DNA of 64,000 bases from Oscillospiraceae bacterium. GTDB lineage: Bacteria; Bacillota; Clostridia; UMGS1810. The stretch covers positions 112,594 through 176,593 of the forward strand of contig SVJZ01000002.1 in assembly GCA_015068705.1 (NCBI GenBank), written 5' to 3'. The position numbers and the translations under genes are program-made. This document shows, piece after piece, positions 20,201 to 28,429 of this stretch (position 1 is its first letter; each line of letters begins with the position of its first letter). The notes beneath the pieces were generated by a model. It was not told where the DNA came from, ran no database searches, and worked only from the letters and a program-made list of their open reading frames with translations.

Positions 20201-20319
20201 GCGGTATAGGAAAACTGCTCGTCAATCGGGATGGTGGAGGCTGCTCCCACCACCATAACACCTGCCAAACTACTGAATAAAACTGTCATTACCAGGATTG
20301 CGGATAAAATTTTCTTCAT
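17275..20319 (-). CDS. Large exported protein with duplicated jelly-roll-like module and FN3-like units
   Basis: This 1014-residue exported protein has a signal peptide ending near GVMVVGAAS. Module A at about 30-222 and module B at about 313-510 are clear duplicates, sharing TWTVLTP.SAGYPEG, GNV.K.T, GWHQFK, YKWDG.KYV and DWIK/DWMK. Each is followed by a fibronectin-III-like unit (about 226-305 and 516-615). A LamG-like segment (DFEDAEVGTSLAG...) covers about 625-830. Another FN3-like unit follows, and a short C-terminal beta domain ends the protein. No SLH or sortase signal was seen. The architecture suggests glycan binding, not catalysis. It starts at ATG 20319 after AAGGAGGCA. Confidence 0.82.
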   Translation of the reverse strand: MKKILSAILVMTVLFSSLAGVMVVGAASTIPIDEQFSYTADVENPTTTAPFNGGDGVTWTVLTPDSAGYPEGGDGNVLKLTSAADAASTEFEYAVSRVSNEVVSLELRFWWGAEKNFDFGFGNNRGRLRLDGTTDEFYGGHSKGTSFRISSGWHQFKLLSIPNPANGNVYDSFAAYKWDGTKYVYQSTYTPQYTSSDQTKMEKLMFNVAAGQTVYVDWMKINRAYNAPTNLSWNGKTLTWEATGGNITGYEISLYKNGSLVNTYTATDKSYDFSNIITMPGSYTAKVVTKGTYATDSHLSAASPACVIDNYPYADEFTAYTTDSAYTGAPAPFSGGTSNTWTVLTPSSAGYPEGATGNVMKITGTDANSMFYYSLPGDINVNNCASFEMRVYWPKQGDFRLGFSNHHSYVNFFHLYGSADTNMGTGVFASNTINAGWHQFKFVATPSPSSSQPDVTVYSTYEVYKWDGEKYVLAKSGLAPRYTTHDQTIINKLQMSVADTLYIDWIKANGYTRITPATPNAPAVNGATVSWTAVANAEAYKVNLYKGEEIIHSYHVTDGTSVNASEVVSAFLADSTATYTATVTAFATDTYGAESEKSAAFNLNAQDYKRVAKVIDFEDAEVGTSLAGTNANHTAVVVNEANSNGGGRGNVLAINTSVAGSPFSLLAGTGIALPRTEAHSFSVKADIYIPQGATADTELIYTGHAAGNRLGQFIAKRENHETYPGTLMFYANSNTSDFGGTPICISGWHTFEVIFTKDASTGKYATGEYYFDGVKLDTLDKPTVRHTDGSAFTDLSINGTGIMIDNIILSDYGVEERTVLAQPTNVSFADGELSFAGADAVHTAYLYRGGKIYSTKTLPAGTTEVDFSAEIAAGGTRALYRAGVCAKGNWTTTANSAEVVAPETMHGEGYPYEFAKYVMKNGNKLTVRGTVTRINNNEGTNLALLLPVYDGEKLAGIDIKDIDAETLAALGAGEILSLTVDLADFTAPAVKMMTVESVTNPIPLNAIEPITIPQ

Positions 20320-20393
20320 TTTTACTGCCTCCTTAAATTTTTTCAGTTTTTCTCATTTTCTTTCCGTTTCTTGCTACTTGCTATCTATATCTA

Positions 20394-21227
20394 TCAAACG
20401 TCCAACCACCGGTAAGGCGTTTTGAGTGCTTTGATACCCGTTTCACGGACACTGATGACATCCACTGTCTGCTCATGCGGTACGGGGATTTCGCCCGTAT
20501 CAAAGAATGCAAGCATATTTGCAATGAATGCGCCGAAGAAATCTGACTCGATGGGATATTTGCTTGCCTTGTTTTCTCCATCTACCACCGTGATGCAAAA
20601 GTCCAGTTCTTCACCCTGATAAAGCTGGGCGTATCTGCCATCTTCAAACTCGATGATAAGAGAGGGATGGCTCAAATCGCCCAGACCCATCACTCGTTTG
20701 ACACGGCAACCCATGAGTTTGATAATCGGCTCAATCTGGTGGATAGAATACATCTCATATGTACCGGGCCCTTCCGAGTAAATCTTTTGAATTTTTGCCT
20801 TGTCGATGGTATCCAGTTCGGATGCAAAGCGCAGTGCCGAGGTGGAATAGCACGCCGTGCCGTTTGCATCGGCATTTGCAAAAATGCGTTTTGCCGCTTC
20901 CCTGTCGGGAGCAAAGGTCTTGTCCACATAGGTCAGCTTACCCGATTTTAACGGCAGGTCGGTAAGTTCTTCGTGCATCTCAGGATTATCCGGCGAGAGC
21001 ACCACCAGCACATCACTTTTCTCAATTACTTCCTCGATGCTGTCTAACAACTCCACTCCATGCTTTTTCGCCCATTCTTTATTTGTAATGCCGCCAATGG
21101 GACTATCGATGTGACCATATGCATAGCACACCTCATAACGTCCGCCCGACTGTTCCCGGATCATGGCAGGATATTCATTTGCATGCCATTCATCCAGGTA
21201 ATAATCGATAAAACCTATCTTTTTCAC
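20394..21227 (-). CDS. Gfo/Idh/MocA-like oxidoreductase, short form
   Basis: This 277-residue protein begins MKKIGFIDYYLDEWHANEYP and has VLVVLSPDNPEMHEEL followed by YVDKTFAPD. These match the Rossmann half and the lysine-containing motif of Gfo/Idh/MocA dehydrogenases (the usual EKP is replaced by DKT). The N-terminal glycine-rich dinucleotide loop is atypical, so NAD binding is uncertain. The start codon is GTG at 21227, overlapping the stop of the longer Gfo/Idh gene as GTGA. The two proteins may form a pair acting on one sugar. Substrate unknown. Confidence 0.72.
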   Translation of the reverse strand: MKKIGFIDYYLDEWHANEYPAMIREQSGGRYEVCYAYGHIDSPIGGITNKEWAKKHGVELLDSIEEVIEKSDVLVVLSPDNPEMHEELTDLPLKSGKLTYVDKTFAPDREAAKRIFANADANGTACYSTSALRFASELDTIDKAKIQKIYSEGPGTYEMYSIHQIEPIIKLMGCRVKRVMGLGDLSHPSLIIEFEDGRYAQLYQGEELDFCITVVDGENKASKYPIESDFFGAFIANMLAFFDTGEIPVPHEQTVDVISVRETGIKALKTPYRWLDV

Positions 21228-22273
21228 AACACCACCTCCTTATGCTCGTTTGCCGAGCGATAGATGGCATCCATCATCTGTGCGGTGATGATATTGGTAT
21301 CAATGTGTGCCGGAAGCTTTTCACCCGACTCCACACAATCCACAAACGCGTCAATCTCGTTTTGAAACATTGCCGAATCGGCGGTCTGATAAGATGTTGT
21401 GGAAAGCATACCGTTTTGCGTGGAATAGAAAACGAAATCTGCTCCATACTGCAACCGGATACCACCCTTGGTGCCCACAAAGTCGATAAACATTTCATCC
21501 TCGCCGATATTTTGCGCCCATGCACCGTTGATGTTGATGGTGGGACCGTCGGTGCGGATGATACCGCTAACACCCTCCTCTACATCACAAACGCCATTCA
21601 AAACGGGAGGACCTGCCCACATATCGGTATATACATAGTCTTTGATAGGATTACCCAGTTTACAAAACTGCTCTGCCGATGCGGTGAGCGGTTTGGGGTC
21701 GCCACAACAATACATGACGATATCTAAAAAATGTACGCCCCAGTCGATGAGTACGCCGCCGCCTGCAATATCCTTGGTGGTGAAGGCACCGCCCAAACCG
21801 GGAATACTGCGGTGTGCACGGAAGCTTACATATACATAATAAACCTCGCCCAGTGCACCCGAATCGATCATCTCTTTGAGCTTATTTACATTTTTATTAA
21901 ATCGGTTTACCACGCCGATATTTAATGTTTTACCGGTTTGGTGCTGTGCTTTTTGCATTTCCAGTGCATCTTCATAGCGATGCGCTGCAGGCTTTTCACA
22001 AAGCACATGTTTGCCTGCCTTGAGTGCCGCAATGGCAATCTCGGAATGTACTTTATTGGGCGTACAGATGGAAAGTGCCTCAACCTCTGCATCTGCCAGC
22101 ACCTCACGGTAATCGGTAACGGCAACGCCGCAACCGTATTTTTTTACCGCTTGTTCGGCACGCTCGGGAAGAATATCACAGAAATATTTGATTTCTGATT
22201 TTTCATTTGCCATGTACGCAGGGATGTGTGCGTTGTTTGCGATGGTACCGCAACCAATAACTGCAATTTTCAT
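21224..22273 (-). CDS. Gfo/Idh/MocA family NAD(P)-dependent sugar oxidoreductase
   Basis: This 349-residue protein shows the family plan: an N-terminal Rossmann fold with IGCGTIANNAHIPAY, then CTPNKVHSEIAIAALKAGKHVLCEKP holding the catalytic-site lysine of the EKP motif at about residue 94. The C-terminal substrate half carries DWGVHFLDIVMYCCG, the usual GxHxxD motif. Such enzymes oxidise or reduce sugars and inositols. ATG at 22273 has GGAGG upstream. It is the first gene of the carbohydrate operon, downstream of a promoter-like sequence and a terminator-like hairpin. Confidence 0.93.
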   Translation of the reverse strand: MKIAVIGCGTIANNAHIPAYMANEKSEIKYFCDILPERAEQAVKKYGCGVAVTDYREVLADAEVEALSICTPNKVHSEIAIAALKAGKHVLCEKPAAHRYEDALEMQKAQHQTGKTLNIGVVNRFNKNVNKLKEMIDSGALGEVYYVYVSFRAHRSIPGLGGAFTTKDIAGGGVLIDWGVHFLDIVMYCCGDPKPLTASAEQFCKLGNPIKDYVYTDMWAGPPVLNGVCDVEEGVSGIIRTDGPTININGAWAQNIGEDEMFIDFVGTKGGIRLQYGADFVFYSTQNGMLSTTSYQTADSAMFQNEIDAFVDCVESGEKLPAHIDTNIITAQMMDAIYRSANEHKEVVL

Positions 22274-22297
22274 AAAAATCCTCCATATTTCCGGGAC

Positions 22298-22338
22298 GAA
22301 AAAGCTCCGCCCTGATTTGATACACGGGGCGAAGCTTC
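22298..22338 (-). terminator. Terminator-like hairpin, AraC gene end or operon leader attenuator
   Basis: On the minus strand AAGCTTCGCCC pairs with GGGCGGAGCTT over 11 pairs with one G-U wobble, and TTTTT follows. This is a good intrinsic terminator. It lies after the AraC gene (stop at 22440) and also after a promoter-like sequence at 22372-22400, but before the next start at 22273. It can therefore be a plain terminator for the regulator or a leader attenuator of the carbohydrate operon. Confidence 0.75.
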
Positions 22339-22371
22339 ATGACAAGTCCACGCACCCATTTTCTTAAGAAA

Positions 22372-22400
22372 AGTATATCAAATGTCGGTACGGAGGACAA
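22372..22400 (-). promoter_or_regulatory. Promoter-like sequence for carbohydrate operon
   Basis: On the minus strand TTGTCC (22395-22400) and TATACT (22372-22377) are separated by 17 bp. The sequence lies in the gap between the AraC gene and the first oxidoreductase. Transcripts from here would carry a leader of about 90 bases that contains the hairpin at 22298-22338. Confidence 0.6.
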
Positions 22401-22439
22401 TGTGTTTGGTTGCGATTATGAGGGATAAAATTTGCGGTG

Positions 22440-23300
22440 CTACTGTTTTCGATATTGAGAAGGAGCACAACCCGCATACTGTTTGAATACACGGCGAAAC
22501 ACACGCGGTGATGCAAATTTCAAATGGTCCGATATTTGCTCAATGGTTAAATCACACTGTTCCAAAAGTTCGATGGCATGTGCGATTTTTTTCCGGTTTA
22601 AATACTCCTTCATGGTAATTCCCATCTTTTCCCGAAACAAGTGGGACAGGTAGTATTCACTATAGGAAAGCGACTCTGCAATCTGGGAGATACTCTCAAT
22701 CTGCAAATATTCACTATCCATGTAACGGAGCACCTTATACAAGGCATGAGAGGCACTTTTTTTGCTCTCGCGGCTATAAAAAGATTCCGATTTATTATTC
22801 AGAATACGGGTCATGACAATCAAAATCTGGGCGATAAACCGATCCACCATATCGGCGGTTTGTTCATCGCAATTGTAAAATTCACGGACCATCAGCTCGG
22901 AAAGGCGTTTGACATAGCCATTATCACTGATGACAAAATGGTTCTTCTCTCCCGAACTTCGAATAAAAGCTGCCACATCGGCATTTTCGGTATTGGGGAG
23001 AAAGCCCACACATACATAGCGGAAGTTGTTTTCCGGCTCCACCACGATACGATGGCTTACCCCTTTGCGAATGTAATGGATTTGTCCGGCAGAGAGCAAT
23101 TCGCAATCATTATCCGAATAGATTCGAGCCTCGCCCGAAACAGCATAGGTGATTTCGTCGCACAACTGTTTATGTTCAAAAAATTCACTGCCCTTCTCCA
23201 GTGAAACCTCTGCCACTTGAAACAAGTCGCCCACGTCAAGGTGCAGTTCAAAATCGTGAAACATATTTTCAAAACTGAACAGCCGGTTTATATCATTCAT
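22440..23300 (-). CDS. AraC family transcriptional regulator with cupin sensor
   Basis: This 286-residue protein has an N-terminal cupin-like sugar sensor domain (about 15-110, with YAVSGEARIYSDNDCELLSAGQIHYI). The C-terminus (about 185-286) is a double helix-turn-helix: SISQIAESLSYSEYYLSHLFREKMG and LTIEQISDHLKFASPRVFRRVFKQYAG. It is transcribed in the same direction as the carbohydrate operon and lies just upstream, so it probably activates that operon when the glycan sugar is present. ATG at 23300 follows AAGGAGGCAGAAAG. Confidence 0.93.
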   Translation of the reverse strand: MNDINRLFSFENMFHDFELHLDVGDLFQVAEVSLEKGSEFFEHKQLCDEITYAVSGEARIYSDNDCELLSAGQIHYIRKGVSHRIVVEPENNFRYVCVGFLPNTENADVAAFIRSSGEKNHFVISDNGYVKRLSELMVREFYNCDEQTADMVDRFIAQILIVMTRILNNKSESFYSRESKKSASHALYKVLRYMDSEYLQIESISQIAESLSYSEYYLSHLFREKMGITMKEYLNRKKIAHAIELLEQCDLTIEQISDHLKFASPRVFRRVFKQYAGCAPSQYRKQ

Positions 23301-23372
23301 CTTTCTGCCTCCTTGGCGTTTTTGGGAATAGATGGGATAAAATTTGTCGTTACAGTTTTCCTGTATAGTAGT

Positions 23373-23401
23373 AATATAGCATATTATTCGACTGTTGTCA
23401 A
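23373..23401 (-). promoter_or_regulatory. Sigma-A promoter of the AraC regulator gene
   Basis: On the minus strand TTGACA (23396-23401) and TATATT (23373-23378) are 17 bp apart. Only one base departs from consensus in the -10. It leads to the AraC gene starting at 23300 with a leader of about 65 bases. Confidence 0.8.
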
Positions 23402-23460
23402 CAAAGCGAATAGGTCAAAACTTGCCTTTTTCTGTACCAATTAAAGGATTATAGCATAAA

Positions 23461-23486
23461 AAAAGCCATGCTTTCGCATGGCTTTT
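23461..23486. terminator. Terminator after lysS
   Basis: AAAAGCCATGC (23461-23471) pairs with GCATGGCTTTT (23476-23486) around a 4-base loop. It lies directly after the lysS stop and has A/T tails on both sides. It ends greA-lysS transcription. Confidence 0.85.
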
Positions 23487-23491
23487 GGATT

Positions 23492-25042
23492 TTATTTGTC
23501 CAGACTTTTCATGGTCGGAAAGAGCAATACATCACGGATGGCAGCAGAATCGGTGAGGAGCATACACATACGGTCGATACCAAAACCGATACCGCCAGTG
23601 GGAGGCATACCGATTTCCAAAGCTTTCATAAAGTCCTCGTCGGTGGTATTTGCCTCCTCATCACCCATGGCAAGCAATTCTTCCTGCGCCTTAAAGCGTT
23701 CGCGCTGGTCGATGGGGTCATTTAACTCGGAGTAAGCATTCGCCATTTCCCAACCATTCATAAAGAACTCAAAACGCTCTACATATTCGGGATTTTCGGG
23801 CTTTTTCTTGGTGAGCGGGGAAATCTCGATGGGATGATCGATAACAAAGGTGGGTTGGATGAGGTGTTCTTCTGCGTACTCTTCAAAGAACAAGCTTAAG
23901 ATATCACCCTTCTTGTGGTGCTTTTCAAACTCCACATGCTTTTCCTTTGCAATGGCTTGCGCCTCTTCCAAGGTATGAATCTCATTAAAGTCCACGCCTG
24001 CATATTTTTTGACTGCATCCACCATAGTGATGCGTTCAAAGGGCTTACCCAAATCCATCTCAATGCCATTGTAGACAATTTTGGTGGTGCCCAGAACCTC
24101 TTGCGCCACATGACGATAGAGATTTTCGGTTAAATCCATCATACCGTGATAATCGGTGTATGCCTGATACAACTCCATGAGGGTAAACTCGGGATTATGA
24201 CGGGTATCAAGACCCTCGTTACGGAACACTCTGCCGATTTCGTACACCTTTTCCAGACCGCCTACAATCAGGCGTTTGAGGTAGAGTTCAAGAGAAATGC
24301 GGAGTTTGAAATCCTCGTCCAGTGCATTGAAATGGGTTTCAAAGGGGCGCGCCGCCGCACCGCCGGCATTGGAAACCAGCATGGGGGTTTCCACCTCCAA
24401 AAATCCCTGACCACTCAAATAGCTACGGATGGCTGCAATGATTTTAGAACGTTTGATAAAGGTATCGCGTGCATCACCATTCATAATCAAATCAATATAG
24501 CGCTGACGGTATCTCAAATCAGTGTTGGTCATGCCGTGGAATTTTTCGGGCAAGGGCTGGAGGGACTTGGTGAGCAGGGTCACATTTTCCGCACGCACCG
24601 AAATCTCGCCGGTCTGGGTGGTGAATACCTCACCCGTTGCGCCGACGATATCACCGATATCCAGCTTTTTGAAGTGCTCATATTCCTCTTCGCCGAGCAC
24701 ATCTTTTTTGACAAACAGCTGAATCTGCCCTTCCATATCTGCAATATGGATAAAACCAACCTTACCCATGCCACGTTTGGACATGATACGTCCTGCAACC
24801 GTAACGGTCTGCCCGTCGATAGCGGAAATTTTTGCCTTGATAATTTCCACCTCGTCCGAGCCACGTTTGGTAAGCTGGCGTTCTTCCTCGGTATAGTTGT
24901 CCTTAATCTGTGCAGAGGAATGGGTGCGTTCGAATTTTGTAATCATATACGGATCGCGTCCCTGTGCCTGCAACTCTGCAAGCTTTTCTCTACGCACTTT
25001 TAATATCTCATTTAATTCCATTTCCTGAATCTGTTCACTCAT
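23492..25042 (-). CDS. lysS: Lysyl-tRNA synthetase, class II
   Basis: This 516-residue protein charges tRNA-Lys with lysine. An N-terminal OB-fold anticodon-binding domain (about 60-165, [21 protein letters not shown]) is followed by the class II catalytic core. Motif 2 is [20 protein letters not shown] and motif 3 is [14 protein letters not shown]. The length is typical for bacterial LysS. It is 36 bp downstream of greA and shares its promoter, a common Firmicutes pairing. The start is ATG at 25042. Confidence 0.98.
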   Translation of the reverse strand: MSEQIQEMELNEILKVRREKLAELQAQGRDPYMITKFERTHSSAQIKDNYTEEERQLTKRGSDEVEIIKAKISAIDGQTVTVAGRIMSKRGMGKVGFIHIADMEGQIQLFVKKDVLGEEEYEHFKKLDIGDIVGATGEVFTTQTGEISVRAENVTLLTKSLQPLPEKFHGMTNTDLRYRQRYIDLIMNGDARDTFIKRSKIIAAIRSYLSGQGFLEVETPMLVSNAGGAAARPFETHFNALDEDFKLRISLELYLKRLIVGGLEKVYEIGRVFRNEGLDTRHNPEFTLMELYQAYTDYHGMMDLTENLYRHVAQEVLGTTKIVYNGIEMDLGKPFERITMVDAVKKYAGVDFNEIHTLEEAQAIAKEKHVEFEKHHKKGDILSLFFEEYAEEHLIQPTFVIDHPIEISPLTKKKPENPEYVERFEFFMNGWEMANAYSELNDPIDQRERFKAQEELLAMGDEEANTTDEDFMKALEIGMPPTGGIGFGIDRMCMLLTDSAAIRDVLLFPTMKSLDK

Positions 25043-25078
25043 CGCAGTCGTTCCTTTCTTCTTTGGTAATGCGTCTTT

Positions 25079-25558
25079 TTATTTGCCGATTTCTAAAATT
25101 TTATACTGAATCATGCCGCCGGGAGTTTCCACGTCAACCGTTTCCCCTACCCGATGTCCCATCAGTGCTTTGCCGATGGGAGATTCATCCGAAATTTTAT
25201 TTTTATTCGGGTCCGCCTCGGTGGAGCCAACCAGGACAAATTCCTCTTCCTCGTCAAATTCCACATCCAGCACCTTTACACGGGAGCAAATGCCAACCTG
25301 ATCGGTATCTACATCTGCCTGGTCTACCACCCGCACATTTTTGAGCATTTTTTCAATCTCCGCAATGCGAAGTTCCATCTTTGCCTGCTCATCCTTTGCC
25401 GCATCATACTCCGCGTTTTCGGACAGGTCTCCAAACGAACGCGCCTCTTTGATTTTATCGGCAATATCCTTGCGTTTGACCGTTTTGAGGTACTCGATTT
25501 CATCCTCTAATTTTTTGAGTCCCTCCGGGGTCAAAATCACCTGTTTTGTTTCTACCAT
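25079..25558 (-). CDS. greA: Transcription elongation factor GreA
   Basis: This 159-residue protein restarts stalled RNA polymerase by stimulating transcript cleavage. The N-terminal coiled coil ([21 protein letters not shown], then [24 protein letters not shown] with the acidic tip) and the C-terminal FKBP-like domain ([23 protein letters not shown]) are complete. I start at ATG 25558, after GGGAG, because it gives the usual GreA length. The frame stays open upstream but has no role there. Confidence 0.98.
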   Translation of the reverse strand: MVETKQVILTPEGLKKLEDEIEYLKTVKRKDIADKIKEARSFGDLSENAEYDAAKDEQAKMELRIAEIEKMLKNVRVVDQADVDTDQVGICSRVKVLDVEFDEEEEFVLVGSTEADPNKNKISDESPIGKALMGHRVGETVDVETPGGMIQYKILEIGK

Positions 25559-25623
25559 TGTTTCGTTTTCTCCCTTCAATTTATGATAAAACGTGTCTAT
25601 CACGAGATGTTTCCATTCATATT

Positions 25624-25652
25624 ATTATAATAAAATGTACAGATGTTGTCAA
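25624..25652 (-). promoter_or_regulatory. Consensus sigma-A promoter for greA-lysS
   Basis: On the minus strand TTGACA (25647-25652) and TATAAT (25624-25629) are exactly consensus with a 17-bp spacer. The -35 overlaps the stop codon of the upstream unknown gene. Confidence 0.9.
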
Positions 25653-26356
25653 CCAAAACATTTTATTTTTAATCCTGACCGTCCGATTGCTTCGGGTGTA
25701 AGGGCATCTCCAAGCACTCCTTCGGCAATCGCCATATCCAATTGTGTGCCATCCGGAGTGATAAGGGTAATGGTATTAACGGCACCATCTATGGCTTTTT
25801 CGCCCAGATTGACCGAAACCAAGGCACCTTGTCCCTGAACGCCGCACCATACCGCCATATGCGCTTTTTGCGGCACACACAGAGAAACCGTCTGCCCGGT
25901 CATCTCCAGCACCTCATCCGAAAGTACCTGCGCCGCCATTTGCCCGGAACCCATCAGGCACACCTGACGGGAAAACTGTACCGCATCATACACCGCACGG
26001 CGGCAAAGGGGTTGAGAAGCATCTCCGTAAACCACAATGGGTACCGACGGGTCCAACCCGTAATTTTTCTGCAAGGAACGCAACATATCCGGCAACATCA
26101 ATGCCATGAGTTTTTTGCCGTGAAACACCGCAAACCCTGCATCAACCAAGGCGTTTTTGAACTGTTCGGGAAAGTCGGCGGTGATTGCCACACCATCAAC
26201 ACCCAGTTTTTTCAATCTCCGCACCACTGCACGGTAGGAACGGGTTCCATAATATTCCACTTGGAGTGCGCAATCGCCCAATATATTGCACGGTTGCGTC
26301 GCAATCGCACCAAACAACGGCTTTTTGCCGTTACCCTGCGTAAAAAAACAAACCAT
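25649..26356 (-). CDS. Unrecognised conserved-looking protein between recR and greA
   Basis: This 235-residue protein has no signal peptide or membrane segment. It alternates beta-strands and helices (LKKLGVDGVAITADFPEQFKNAL, VPIVVYGDASQPL, VCLMGSGQMAAQVL), giving a Rossmann-like look. A C-terminal part contains GQGALVSVNLGEKAIDG and DALTPEAIGRSGLK. I do not recognise a family or catalytic motif. ATG at 26356 fits an AGGAGG eight bases upstream better than the GTG at 26362. It follows recR by 66 bp and is likely in the HAD-recR transcript. Confidence 0.75.
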   Translation of the reverse strand: MVCFFTQGNGKKPLFGAIATQPCNILGDCALQVEYYGTRSYRAVVRRLKKLGVDGVAITADFPEQFKNALVDAGFAVFHGKKLMALMLPDMLRSLQKNYGLDPSVPIVVYGDASQPLCRRAVYDAVQFSRQVCLMGSGQMAAQVLSDEVLEMTGQTVSLCVPQKAHMAVWCGVQGQGALVSVNLGEKAIDGAVNTITLITPDGTQLDMAIAEGVLGDALTPEAIGRSGLKIKCFG

Positions 26357-26422
26357 ATCCACTGCCTCCTGCCATGCATACGGTACAGTGTATGAATACG
26401 AGGGGGTGGATATGCATACAGA

Positions 26423-27019
26423 TTAAATTTCCCGTCTGCCCTCCAGCGCTTTGGCAAGGGTTACCTGGTCAGCATACTCCAGATCGCCACCTACCGGAAT
26501 GCCATATGCGATACGGGTTGCCTTGATGCCAAGAGGTTTGAGCAGGCGGGACAGATACATGGCAGTTGCCTCTCCTTCAATGCTGGGATTATTTGCCATA
26601 ATGACCTCTTTTACCTCACCCGATTGCAGTCGGGCAAGCAATTCTTTGATTTTTAAATCCTCTGGTCCAACCGAATCCATGGGAGAAATTGCCCCGTGAA
26701 GCACATGGTAACGCCCAAAATATTCCCGTGTTTTTTCCATGGCGATAACGTCCTTGGGTTGCTCCACCACACAGATGACACTATCGTCACGTTTGGGATT
26801 GGAACAGATCTCGCACGGCTCGGTTTCGGTTAAATTCTGACAAATGGGGCAATAGCGGATTTTCTGCTTTGCCTCCAAAATAGAGCGTACGGTATCCTCT
26901 GCCTCCTCGTTTGACAAGGACAGAATATAATATGCGATTCGCACCGCGCTTTTATGCCCGATTCCGGGCATTTTCTGGAATGTTTCAATCAGTTTGGAAA
27001 AGGCTGCTGTATAAAGCAT
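26423..27019 (-). CDS. recR: Recombination mediator protein RecR
   Basis: This 198-residue protein works with RecO and RecF to load RecA at gaps in DNA. It has the helix-hairpin-helix ([20 protein letters not shown]), the four-cysteine zinc finger [16 protein letters not shown] at about residues 57-72, and the Toprim domain ([15 protein letters not shown]). The C-terminal Walker-B-like region [17 protein letters not shown] completes it. Length is standard. ATG at 27019 follows AAAAGGAG. It lies 18 bp after a HAD phosphatase gene in an apparent operon. Confidence 0.98.
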   Translation of the reverse strand: MLYTAAFSKLIETFQKMPGIGHKSAVRIAYYILSLSNEEAEDTVRSILEAKQKIRYCPICQNLTETEPCEICSNPKRDDSVICVVEQPKDVIAMEKTREYFGRYHVLHGAISPMDSVGPEDLKIKELLARLQSGEVKEVIMANNPSIEGEATAMYLSRLLKPLGIKATRIAYGIPVGGDLEYADQVTLAKALEGRREI

Positions 27020-27037
27020 ATCTCATTCTCCTTTTTG

Positions 27038-27694
27038 TCAAAAACCAATTTTTTGAAGTGCATCAATCACATCCGACGGCGTGGCGGCAAGCACATCTGC
27101 ACCTGCGCCTATAAGCTCTGCCTCGTCACGAAAGCCCCACACCGCACCAACGCAACGGATATTCGCATTTTTGGCGGTGGCAATATCCGTTTTGGTATCA
27201 CCGATGAGCACCGCCTCGCCTGCATCCATGCCGAAGGTATTTAAAATATGGGTAATTCCCACAGGAGATGGTTTGGCGGCAATCTCTCCACCAATACCGC
27301 AAACCAGGTCAAAGGTACCCTCATCAAACAGGGCGCAACACACCTGATTGGAAAATTCGTTTGCTTTATTGGAAAGCACTGCGATTGTTTCGCCTCGTTT
27401 TTTTAACGAACAAAGCAGTTCTTTGATTCCATCATACGGGCGGCTTTTATCCACCAGATGATGGGGATAATACGCATCAAATTCTTCCTTGATTTCATCG
27501 ATAATTGCATCGGTACGCGCCTCTTCAGGCAGGGCACGTTCGATGGTTTTTTGGATACCGTCACCCACAAACACATAATATGCCTCATCCGCATGGGTGG
27601 GGTATCCGCGTTTTGCAAGAGAACGGTTGCAGCTATCAGCAAGATCTGCAATGGAGTTGACCAGAGTGCCGTCCAAATCAAAAATACAAAGCAT
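27038..27694 (-). CDS. HAD-superfamily phosphatase, phosphoglycolate phosphatase-like
   Basis: This 218-residue enzyme has the HAD nucleophile motif FDLDGTLVNS at residues 4-13 and a helical cap domain. Motif II is AVLSNKAN, and the acidic motif LIGDTKTDIATAKNA comes near residue 165. The Gph/PpaX group it resembles hydrolyses phosphoglycolate or pyrophosphate. It diverges from the plus-strand inorganic pyrophosphatase gene and precedes recR. The exact substrate is not proven. Confidence 0.9.
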   Translation of the reverse strand: MLCIFDLDGTLVNSIADLADSCNRSLAKRGYPTHADEAYYVFVGDGIQKTIERALPEEARTDAIIDEIKEEFDAYYPHHLVDKSRPYDGIKELLCSLKKRGETIAVLSNKANEFSNQVCCALFDEGTFDLVCGIGGEIAAKPSPVGITHILNTFGMDAGEAVLIGDTKTDIATAKNANIRCVGAVWGFRDEAELIGAGADVLAATPSDVIDALQKIGF

Positions 27695-27797
27695 TTAAAA
27701 TCCTCCGCATTACAAAATTACATACGCAGATAGTATAACACAATTTCAATAAAAAGGAAAGGATTATTTTTCTTTCAAATATATTTGCATTTTCCCC

Positions 27798-27826
27798 TTG
27801 CTATATAATGAATTTTCTGCTATACT
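27798..27826 (+). promoter_or_regulatory. Promoter for inorganic pyrophosphatase gene
   Basis: TTGCTA (27798-27803) and TATACT (27821-27826) are 17 bp apart, about 27 bases before the ATG at 27854. Confidence 0.7.
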
Positions 27827-27853
27827 GTATCGAAAAGAAAGGGGCGAATATGT

Positions 27854-28381
27854 ATGAACATCTGGCACGACATTGACCCGACCCGCATCACGCCGACCGA
27901 TTTTATATCGGTAATTGAAATTCCATCGGGCAGTAAGAAAAAGTATGAACTGGACAAGGAGACCGGTCTCATTATTCTTGACCGCATTCTCTATACCTCC
28001 ACCCGTTATCCTGCAAATTACGGGTTCATTCCACGCACACTTGGTGAAGATGATGACCCATTGGATGTATTACTGCTCTGTTCCGAGCCGCTTGACCCGC
28101 TCACACTGGTACGTGGCTATCCGATTGGCTTGATTCGCATGATTGACAACGGGCGAAATGACGAAAAAATCATTGCCATCCCGTACAGCGACCCCACCTA
28201 TAACGTATATACCGACATTTCCCAACTGCCACAACACGTTTTTGAGGAAATGCGGCATTTCTTTTCGGTGTATAAAGAGTTGGAAAACAAGCAGACTGCA
28301 GTGGATGAGGTAAATGGTCCTGATCAAGCGATTTCGATAATCCATGACGCCATGGAGCGATATGAAAAGATTTATGGTTAA
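27854..28381 (+). CDS. ppa: Inorganic pyrophosphatase, family I
   Basis: This 175-residue soluble enzyme hydrolyses pyrophosphate to drive biosynthesis. The family I signature is DEDDDPLDVLLL-like (GEDDDPLDVLLLC), preceded by the substrate-binding KKKYELDKETG and YPANYGFIP. The C-terminal FSVYKELE is also typical. Length fits the bacterial hexameric form. It is a single gene with its own promoter and a convergent terminator shared with ddh. ATG at 27854 follows AAAGGGG. Confidence 0.97.
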   Translation: MNIWHDIDPTRITPTDFISVIEIPSGSKKKYELDKETGLIILDRILYTSTRYPANYGFIPRTLGEDDDPLDVLLLCSEPLDPLTLVRGYPIGLIRMIDNGRNDEKIIAIPYSDPTYNVYTDISQLPQHVFEEMRHFFSVYKELENKQTAVDEVNGPDQAISIIHDAMERYEKIYG

Positions 28382-28386
28382 AAGAT

Positions 28387-28422
28387 AAAAACAGTGCAGA
28401 CCGATGGGTTTGCACTGTTTTT
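28387..28422. terminator. Bidirectional terminator between ppa and ddh
   Basis: AAAAACAGTGCA (28387-28398) pairs with TGCACTGTTTTT (28411-28422) in a 12-bp stem. The two flanking genes converge on it, and both strands have a T-run after the stem. Confidence 0.88.
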
Positions 28423-28429
28423 TTGATGA

